From: an uncultured Prevotella sp. | GTDB lineage: Bacteria; Bacteroidota; Bacteroidia; Bacteroidales; Bacteroidaceae | Direction: 5' to 3' | Assembly: GCA_945788545.1 (NCBI GenBank) | Contig: CALZMK010000112.1 | Location: forward strand, 1-5,912 | Length of the DNA stretch: 5,912 nucleotides | Shown: in pieces, positions 1-5,303 of the stretch | Layout: the number at the start of each line of letters is the position of its first letter | Position numbering within the stretch: position 1 is the stretch's first letter | Made by a program: the position numbers and the translations under genes | Notes under the pieces: model-generated | What the model was told of the DNA's origin: nothing | Seen by the model: the letters and a program-made list of their open reading frames with translations, nothing else | Databases searched by the model: none

Positions 1-464
<464 letters not shown>

Positions 465-492
465 TCCTATTAACTCAAAAAAGATTTAATTG

Positions 493-530
493 GCTGCCCG
501 ACACTTTCATGTCGGGCAGCTTTTTTCTTT
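493..530 (+). terminator. Rho-independent terminator after gap
   Basis: A perfect 11-bp stem (GCTGCCCGACA at 493-503 with TGTCGGGCAGC at 510-520) encloses a 6-base loop (504-509) and runs directly into TTTTTTCTTTT at 521-531. This is a textbook intrinsic terminator for the + strand and lies 28 bases after the gap stop codon. An A-rich run (476-481) sits on the other side but is separated from the stem by about 11 bases, so activity on the - strand would be weak. The T-tract ends only a few bases before the miaA start, so the hairpin also forms the immediate upstream region of miaA. Confidence 0.92.
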
Positions 531-535
531 TCTCT

Positions 536-1459
536 ATGAAGAAGATGATAACGATATTGGGCCCCACGGCTTGCGGAAAGACTTCGCTTGCCGCTGCATT
601 GGCTGCCGACATCCACGGCGAGATAATCAGTGGCGACTCGCGCCAGGTGTATCGCGGCATGGACATCGGTACGGGTAAGGATCTCGCCGACTATAGGGTG
701 GGAGACATCTGTGTGCCTTATCATCTCATAGACATTGTCGAGCCGGGCACTAAATATAATGTGTATCAATACCAGCGCGACTTTATGCGTGCCTACGACG
801 ATATTGTGGGAAGAGGCGTCACTCCAGTGCTTTGTGGAGGCTCGGGGCTTTATCTTGAGGCGGTGCTGAGAGGTTATCGCATGGCCCCAGTGCCTGAGAA
901 CAAGCAGCTTAGGCAGAGCCTGGAGGGAAAGACGCTTGCCGAACTGACCGAGATGCTGGATGGCATCAAGAGCCGGAAAGGGCAGAAAATGCATAACACC
1001 ACTGATGTCGATACGGCCAAGAGGGCTATCCGTGCCATAGAGATTGAACTCTATCAAGACGAGCATCCCGAGGAAACAGAGGACATACAACCAGTGGATT
1101 CGCTCGTGATAGGATTGCAAATCGACGTGGAGCAGAGGCGCGAGAGAATAACACGCAGGCTGAAAGCCAGATTTGACGAAGGCATGGCCGACGAGATAAG
1201 GCGTATTATTGACAGCGGTGTGGCACCCGAGGATTTGATTTACTACGGACTTGAATATAAATACGTCACGGAGTATGTGATAGGGCAGCGTGACTTTGAG
1301 GAGACATTCCGCTTGCTCGAAATCGCCATACATCAGTTTGCCAAGCGACAGATGACATGGTTTAGGGGAATGGAAAGGCGTGGTGTGGCAATCCACTGGA
1401 TTGACTCGTCGTTGCCTATGAAAGATAAGATTAACGAGATAAAGAAAATATGGCAGTAG
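536..1459 (+). CDS. miaA: tRNA dimethylallyltransferase (MiaA)
   Basis: Transfers a dimethylallyl group from DMAPP to N6 of adenosine 37 in tRNAs that read codons starting with U. The product is 307 residues, normal for the family. Visible motifs are a P-loop GPTACGKT (9-16), DSRQVYRGMDIGTGK (34-48, with the catalytic-type Asp34), GGSGLYLEAVLRG (101-113), QIDVEQRRERI (195-205) and the C-terminal FAKRQMTWFR (268-277). Two regions are less canonical: HNTTDVDTAKRAIRAIEI (153-170) replaces the usual HPNDxxRIIRALE, and YYGLEYKYV (236-244) replaces the usual GYKE block. Bacteroides genomes often carry two miaA paralogues, and this may be the more divergent type (inference). I chose ATG 536, 8 residues before the P-loop. 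ATG 509 lies at the loop/arm junction of the gap terminator and would place the hairpin arm and T-tract in the coding region. ATG 545 is also possible. The gene overlaps the next one by 10 bases. Confidence 0.95.
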   Translation: MKKMITILGPTACGKTSLAAALAADIHGEIISGDSRQVYRGMDIGTGKDLADYRVGDICVPYHLIDIVEPGTKYNVYQYQRDFMRAYDDIVGRGVTPVLCGGSGLYLEAVLRGYRMAPVPENKQLRQSLEGKTLAELTEMLDGIKSRKGQKMHNTTDVDTAKRAIRAIEIELYQDEHPEETEDIQPVDSLVIGLQIDVEQRRERITRRLKARFDEGMADEIRRIIDSGVAPEDLIYYGLEYKYVTEYVIGQRDFEETFRLLEIAIHQFAKRQMTWFRGMERRGVAIHWIDSSLPMKDKINEIKKIWQ

Positions 1460-2385
1460 ATACATCAAGATGGGGAGTGTTGTATTGTCCCCGACAGACA
1501 TTCGGTGGCAGAATGCGCAAGCATCGCGAAAAGTTGGAGACTGTTCTCCAAGAACGAGGTGTGGAATATGACCTCGTGCAGAGCGAATCGACGGAAAGTG
1601 TGGAGCGCCTTGTGCGTATGCTCGTCAACAATGGATACAAGACGATTGTCATCGTCGGGGGAGACTCTGCGCTCAACGATGCCGTGAATTGTCTTATGCA
1701 TATCAACCGAGAGGAGCGCGAAAGCATATCAATAGGTGTTATCCCTAATGGTGTGCTTAACGATTTTGCCAAGTTCTGGGGATTGCGTGATGGTGACATA
1801 GAGGCTTCGGTAGATGCCATAGTAGGCCATCGCGTGCGCACTGTTGACCTGGGATGTATCAGATATGTGAACAAACGTGGGGAAAACTGCCACCGGTATT
1901 TCCTCAACTGCGTGAATGTGGGACTCATAGCCGACATAATGAACCTGAGGCGCCAGACGCGCAGTCTTCTCGGTTCGCGCACTTTGTCGTTTGTTGTATC
2001 TGCCTTGCTTATGCTATTCCATAGGATGGAGTATAAGATGAGTGTGAAAATCAATTCCGACAAAATAGAGCGCAAACTCATGAACGTATGTATCGGGAGC
2101 GGACCTGGATATGGACAGACGCCCAATGCCGTGCCATATAACGGTCTGGTGGATGTTACTGTGGTGAGTCATCCCGAGATTACCCAGTTGTTCCACGGGT
2201 TGTGGCTCTTGTTTACAGGCCGATTCCTTAATCACAAGAATGTGATGCCTTATCGCACAAGTAAGGTGGAATTTGAGAGTGCCGCCCATGCCATGATTGG
2301 TATCGACGGCAGGATGCTCGGCAGTGCCAAGGGGGCATTTGCGATAACGGTGGAGCAGGAGGTGGTAAACTTCCTGATTCCATAA
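1450..2385 (+). CDS. Diacylglycerol kinase / YegS-type lipid kinase family protein, with divergent motifs
   Basis: Resembles the soluble lipid kinases (DAGK catalytic domain; DgkB, YegS and BmrU relatives) that phosphorylate diacylglycerol or related lipids with ATP at the membrane surface. It has 311 residues, normal for the family. The N-terminal lobe begins WGVLYCPRQ (8-16). The nucleotide motif at 70-77 is GGDSALND where the family has GGDGTLNE. The next block is IGVIPNGVLNDFAKFWGL (95-112) where the family has GxxPxGTxNDFAR. The C-terminal lobe has NVGLIAD (156-162), GPGYGQTPNAVPYNGLVDVTVV (218-239) and IDGR (285-288) where the family has DGE. The fold assignment is good because motif order and spacing are kept, but kinase activity and substrate are uncertain. 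The start at ATG 1450 lies within the last codons of miaA in another frame, implying translational coupling. The next in-frame ATG is residue 22, inside the domain. No transmembrane segment is obvious. Confidence 0.85.
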   Translation: MAVDTSRWGVLYCPRQTFGGRMRKHREKLETVLQERGVEYDLVQSESTESVERLVRMLVNNGYKTIVIVGGDSALNDAVNCLMHINREERESISIGVIPNGVLNDFAKFWGLRDGDIEASVDAIVGHRVRTVDLGCIRYVNKRGENCHRYFLNCVNVGLIADIMNLRRQTRSLLGSRTLSFVVSALLMLFHRMEYKMSVKINSDKIERKLMNVCIGSGPGYGQTPNAVPYNGLVDVTVVSHPEITQLFHGLWLLFTGRFLNHKNVMPYRTSKVEFESAAHAMIGIDGRMLGSAKGAFAITVEQEVVNFLIP

Positions 2386-2427
2386 TTCTTAATTTTTAAT
2401 TCTTAATTTTTAATTCTTAATTCTTTA
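2386..2427. repeat. Six tandem 7-base AT-rich units (TTYTTAA) filling the convergent intergenic region
   Basis: The sequence divides without remainder into TTCTTAA, TTTTTAA, TTCTTAA, TTTTTAA, TTCTTAA and TTCTTTA, so the C and T variants alternate (equivalently a 14-base unit repeated). It starts on the base after the lipid-kinase stop codon and ends on the base before the regulator's stop codon on the other strand. No GC-rich hairpin terminator exists here for either gene. Only 4-bp AT stems such as TTAA-TTT-TTAA can form. Its role is unknown. It may serve as a weak bidirectional transcript end. Confidence 0.85.
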
Positions 2428-3132
2428 TCATCCCAAATCAGAGATTCTCTGTAGCTTCGCCTCGTCTTCAATTTTTATCGATCGTCCATCAAGACTAATC
2501 ACTCCCTCCTGTGCAAGGGCCGAGAGGGTGCGGATGGCATTGCTGGTGGTCATGCATGATATGTTGGCGATATCCTCACGGCTTGTGGCCAGATTAAGAG
2601 TCTTGCCGTCGTCTTCCACTCCAAACTTTTCCTTGATTGTGATAATTGCTTCGGCAAGTCGAGCACGGATATGCTTTTGGGTCAAGGTGACAGTGAGAGC
2701 GTCGGCACCGCCGAGCATAGTGGCGAGTCGCCTCAGGAAAAACACTCCTACCATCGAATTGGCTACAATAATCTTCTTGATAACATCTACGGGAATCTGG
2801 CATAACGTGGTATTCTCGAAAGCAGTGGCTCCCGTGATATATTTCTCGCTGGCAAATGCAGCACGATAGCCAAACATCTCCTTTGGCTTGATCATTCTAA
2901 TAATTTGTTGTTTGCCAGCCATGCCCGTCTTATACACCTTGACCTTACCGTCGAGAACGTAAAGCAGGTACTGCGGTTCTTCGTCTTCCCTATAGATGGC
3001 TTCGTTTTTTCCGTATTCACGAATCAGTATATTATCTACAAGGAACTTTTTCTGTTCGTCCGTCATCGCCTCCCAAATGCCCGTCATAGACTTGGCAACA
3101 TGAAGTTTGTTATATCTTTGGTGTTCCTTCAT
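2428..3132 (-). CDS. Crp/Fnr-family transcriptional regulator
   Basis: DNA-binding regulator of 234 residues with the usual two domains. An N-terminal cyclic-nucleotide-binding-type beta roll spans about 20-125 (YGKNEAIYREDEEPQYLLYVLDGKVKVY at 40-67, IIRMIKPKEMFGYRAAFAS at 77-95). A long dimerisation helix follows at about 115-145, then a C-terminal winged helix with the helix-turn-helix at about 183-205 (TSREDIANISCMTTSNAIRTLSAL). The only cysteines are residues 111 and 193, so the N-terminal cysteine cluster of Fnr that holds a 4Fe-4S centre is absent. The phosphate-binding cassette of E. coli Crp (FGE...RxA) is also not kept: FGYRAAF stands in its place. The ligand or signal is therefore unknown. 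I chose ATG 3132. A TTG at 3165 would add 11 residues but overlaps the -7 promoter element. The gene is divergent from the glycogen operon and could regulate it, itself, or both. Confidence 0.9.
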   Translation of the reverse strand: MKEHQRYNKLHVAKSMTGIWEAMTDEQKKFLVDNILIREYGKNEAIYREDEEPQYLLYVLDGKVKVYKTGMAGKQQIIRMIKPKEMFGYRAAFASEKYITGATAFENTTLCQIPVDVIKKIIVANSMVGVFFLRRLATMLGGADALTVTLTQKHIRARLAEAIITIKEKFGVEDDGKTLNLATSREDIANISCMTTSNAIRTLSALAQEGVISLDGRSIKIEDEAKLQRISDLG

Positions 3133-3139
3133 TGTTATC

Positions 3140-3153
3140 TTGATAATTATCTT
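3140..3153. promoter_or_regulatory. FNR-box-like palindrome in the regulator's leader
   Basis: TTGATAATTATCTT matches 8 of 10 specified bases of the FNR consensus TTGAT-N4-ATCAA and contains a perfect 10-bp palindrome GATAATTATC (3142-3151). An overlapping inverted repeat TTATC-TT-GATAA occupies 3135-3146. The site lies 8 bases upstream of the start codon of the Crp/Fnr-family gene and downstream of its predicted transcription start, a position that would suit autorepression. Function is inferred from sequence only. In AT-rich DNA a chance match is possible. Confidence 0.45.
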
Positions 3154-3162
3154 TTCTGCATG

Positions 3163-3192
3163 CAAAAGTACAAAAAATCCTCCGAAAACAAA
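3163..3192 (-). promoter_or_regulatory. Bacteroidetes-type promoter for the Crp/Fnr regulator
   Basis: Read on the - strand there is TTTG (3192-3189), an 18-base spacer, then TACTTTTG (3170-3163), an exact fit to the -7 consensus TAnnTTTG of the Bacteroidetes primary sigma factor. Transcription would start roughly at 3155-3160, giving a leader of about 25-30 bases before ATG 3132. This also argues against the TTG at 3165 as start codon, because that codon overlaps the -7 element. Confidence 0.7.
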
Positions 3193-3237
3193 AGAAATAT
3201 AGCAAAAACTATGTCAAAAACATTAAAAAAAAGGTAT

Positions 3238-3259
3238 AATATGAAAAAAAACTCATATT
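3238..3259. promoter_or_regulatory. Inverted repeat, candidate operator upstream of the glycogen operon
   Basis: The arms AATATGA (3238-3244) and TCATATT (3253-3259) are perfect 7-bp complements around an 8-base spacer (AAAAAAAC). The right arm reaches into a TTTG copy (3258-3261) and lies just before the TTTG (3262-3265) used as the -33 box of the debranching-enzyme promoter. The size and symmetry suit a dimeric winged-helix regulator. The half-sites differ from the FNR-like box at 3140-3153, so a common binding protein is not shown. Confidence 0.4.
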
Positions 3260-3261
3260 TG

Positions 3262-3293
3262 TTTGGTCAGATGAATAAAAATGAGTACTTTTG
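3262..3293 (+). promoter_or_regulatory. Bacteroidetes-type promoter for the debranching enzyme operon
   Basis: TTTG (3262-3265), a 20-base spacer and TACTTTTG (3286-3293) fit the TTTG / TAnnTTTG consensus exactly. A second TTTG at 3258-3261 would give a longer 24-base spacer. Transcription should start near 3296-3300, leaving a leader of about 35 bases. The -7 element is identical to that of the divergent regulator promoter. Ribosome-binding sequence before ATG 3333 is weak (AGGA at 3325-3328), as is normal in this phylum. Confidence 0.75.
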
Positions 3294-3332
3294 AACGTGA
3301 AACTAACTAATTGTACCAAATAGCAGGAATCT

Positions 3333-5285
3333 ATGAGTTATTTAAGATTTGAAAAAGCTGTAATGACAAACCTTGAGGAAAGCCTCCACAAGGAACTGCT
3401 TAGGACGAATCGTTCGGGTGCATACTCCTGTTCGACTATCGTTGACTGTAATACTCGCAAGTATCACGGTCTGTTAGTCGTACCTGTGCCTGAACTCGAC
3501 GACGAGAACCATGTTCTATTGTCGTCGCTCGACCCAACTGTTATCCAACATGGGGCGGAGTTTAATCTCGGTCTCCACAAGTATCAAGGCAATAATTACA
3601 GCCCCAAAGGTCACAAATATATCCGAGAGTTTGATTGTGACAAAGTGCCTACAACAGTATATCGCGTAGGTGGAGTTATATTAAAGAAAGAAGTGGTATT
3701 CCAGCACTACGAGGACCGCATTCTGATTCGTTATACCCTCGTCGATGCCCATTCTGCCACAACTCTCCGTTTCCGTCCGTTCTTGGCATTCAGGAGCGTT
3801 CGCCAGTTTACTCACGAGAACTCAACGGCGAGTCGTGCCTACGAAGAGGTTGACAATGGTATTCGTACCAAGATGTACGCCGGATATCCTTTCCTCTACA
3901 TGCAGTTCAGCAAGAAAAACCAGTTTGTGTTCCAGCCCGACTGGTATCGTGGAGTGGAATATCCCAAGGAGCAAGAGCGTGGTTATGCCTCAAATGAGGA
4001 CCTTTATGTGCCAGGCTATTTCGAGATGGACATCAAGAAGGGAGAGAGCATCGTATTCTCGGCATCAACTTCGCAGATAAAGACAACTACTCTTCGTTCT
4101 TTGTTTGAGAAGGAGGTTGAGGCTCGCTCGCCTCGTGATAACTTCTTCCATTGTCTGGTGAATGCCGCCCATCAGTTCCATAAACGCGAGAAGAATGACG
4201 ACCGTTATCTTCTTGCAGGTTATCCATGGTTCAAGTGCCGCGCACGCGACACGTTCATCGCCTTGCCTGGTCTTACACTCGCCATCGACGAGCAGGACTA
4301 TTTCGAATTGGTGATGAAGACTGCCGAGAAGGGACTTAGGGAGTTTATGGAAGGAAAGCCCCTCACAGCGAAGATCTACGAGATGGAGCAGCCCGACGTG
4401 CCCCTTTGGGCAATATGGGCAATACAGCAGTATGCCAAGTCGGCGGGCAGGGACAAGTGTTCGCAGATGTACGGCAAACTTCTTGAGGACATTATACATT
4501 ATATTATAGATGGCAGTCATCCTAACCTCCGTCTTGACGACAACGGATTGCTTTATGCCGATGGTCGCGACAAGGCTGTTACATGGATGAACTCCACTGC
4601 AAACGGACGTCCGGTGGTTCCGCGCTCGGGATATATCGTAGAGTTTAATGCCCTATGGTATAATGCGCTGAAGTTCTGCGCGTCTATTGCCACCGATAAC
4701 GGACGTGCCGATGAAGCTGCCGAACTCAACGACTTGGCCGACGTGGCTGGTGAGTCGTTCGTGAACACGTTCCTCAACGAGTATGGTTATCTCTATGATT
4801 ATGTAGATGGCAACATGGTTGACTGGAGCGTGCGTCCTAACATGCTGTTCACTGTGGCGTTCGATTATTCTCCGCTCAGCAAAGAACAGAAGAGAGGCGT
4901 GCTCGACATCTGTACACGCGAATTGTTGACTCCCAAGGGATTGCGCTCGCTGTCTCCGAAGAGTGGAGGATACAATCCTATGTATGTAGGTCAGCAGACA
5001 CAACGCGACTATGCCTATCATCAGGGAACGGCTTGGCCTTGGCTTGAGGGATTCTATTTCGAGGCATGTATCAAGTTGTATAAGCACACCCGTCTGAGCT
5101 TCATCGAGCGTCAACTCGTGGGCTTCGAGGATGAGATGTCATATCACGCACTCGGTTCTATTTCAGAGCTCTTCGATGGCAACCCACCGTTCCACGGACG
5201 CGGTGCCATGTCGTTTGCCATGAACGTGGCAGAAATTCTGCGTGCTTCCAAGATGCTGGCTCAGCAAAATGTTTACCAGAAATAA
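3333..5285 (+). CDS. Glycogen debranching enzyme, amylo-alpha-1,6-glucosidase type (GDE_N plus GDE_C, GH133-like)
   Basis: A 650-residue protein of the prokaryotic glycogen debranching family, which removes alpha-1,6 branch glucose from glycogen or related alpha-glucans. No signal peptide is visible, so it should be cytoplasmic. The N-terminal domain (about 18-250) has NRSGAYSCSTI (26-36) and NTRKYHGLLV (40-49). The C-terminal (alpha/alpha)6-type domain (about 270-645) has LLAGYPWF...RDTFIALPGL (293-314), VTWMNSTANGRPVVPRSG (416-433), VEFNALWYNALKF (436-448), VRPNMLF (500-506), RDYAYHQGTAWPWLEGFYFEA (558-578) and GSISELFDGNPPFHGRGAMS (608-627). The acidic residue of SISELFDG is kept. Two usual blocks are altered: WGRDT reads RARDT (303-307) and TWMD reads TWMN (Asn420). 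These may be lineage features or may change activity. It has its own promoter and is the first gene of a unit with the following glycosyltransferase. Confidence 0.92.
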   Translation: MSYLRFEKAVMTNLEESLHKELLRTNRSGAYSCSTIVDCNTRKYHGLLVVPVPELDDENHVLLSSLDPTVIQHGAEFNLGLHKYQGNNYSPKGHKYIREFDCDKVPTTVYRVGGVILKKEVVFQHYEDRILIRYTLVDAHSATTLRFRPFLAFRSVRQFTHENSTASRAYEEVDNGIRTKMYAGYPFLYMQFSKKNQFVFQPDWYRGVEYPKEQERGYASNEDLYVPGYFEMDIKKGESIVFSASTSQIKTTTLRSLFEKEVEARSPRDNFFHCLVNAAHQFHKREKNDDRYLLAGYPWFKCRARDTFIALPGLTLAIDEQDYFELVMKTAEKGLREFMEGKPLTAKIYEMEQPDVPLWAIWAIQQYAKSAGRDKCSQMYGKLLEDIIHYIIDGSHPNLRLDDNGLLYADGRDKAVTWMNSTANGRPVVPRSGYIVEFNALWYNALKFCASIATDNGRADEAAELNDLADVAGESFVNTFLNEYGYLYDYVDGNMVDWSVRPNMLFTVAFDYSPLSKEQKRGVLDICTRELLTPKGLRSLSPKSGGYNPMYVGQQTQRDYAYHQGTAWPWLEGFYFEACIKLYKHTRLSFIERQLVGFEDEMSYHALGSISELFDGNPPFHGRGAMSFAMNVAEILRASKMLAQQNVYQK

Positions 5286-5287
5286 AG

Positions 5288-5295
5288 AAAGGAGG
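5288..5295 (+). promoter_or_regulatory. Strong Shine-Dalgarno before the glycosyltransferase
   Basis: AAAGGAGG is complementary to the 3' end of 16S rRNA and is set 8 bases before ATG 5304. It fixes the start of the downstream gene. Such a good match stands out because Bacteroidetes mRNAs usually lack one, and the other starts in this window have weak or no match. Confidence 0.75.
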
Positions 5296-5303
5296 ACTGA
5301 GAT

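Noticed and set aside
509..535. ATG 509 as the miaA start
   Set aside because: The codon lies at the loop/arm junction of the gap terminator and would make the hairpin arm and T-tract encode residues not typical of MiaA N-termini.
470..1501. A 343-codon open frame on the - strand across miaA
   Set aside because: It lies wholly antisense to a clear MiaA, has no recognisable motifs and no promoter, and reflects the codon use of the + strand gene.
1431..2126. A 231-codon open frame on the - strand across the lipid kinase gene
   Set aside because: It is antisense to a gene with family motifs throughout, and its translation is low in complexity and unlike any family.
3133..3165. TTG 3165 as the regulator start
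   Set aside because: It overlaps an exact TAnnTTTG promoter element and would place the palindrome in the coding region; the ATG at 3132 gives a normal N-terminus.
3199..3212. Small inverted repeat ATAG-N6-CTAT in the divergent region
   Set aside because: The 4-bp arms in A-rich DNA are expected by chance.
3235..3240. TATAAT as an E. coli-type -10 box
   Set aside because: No matching -35 at the right distance is convincing, and Bacteroidetes sigma factors use TAnnTTTG, which is present nearby in perfect form.
2905..3294. A 129-codon open frame on the + strand over the regulator's 5' half and the intergenic region
   Set aside because: It is antisense to the regulator and crosses both promoters; its end is lysine-rich only because the DNA is A-rich.
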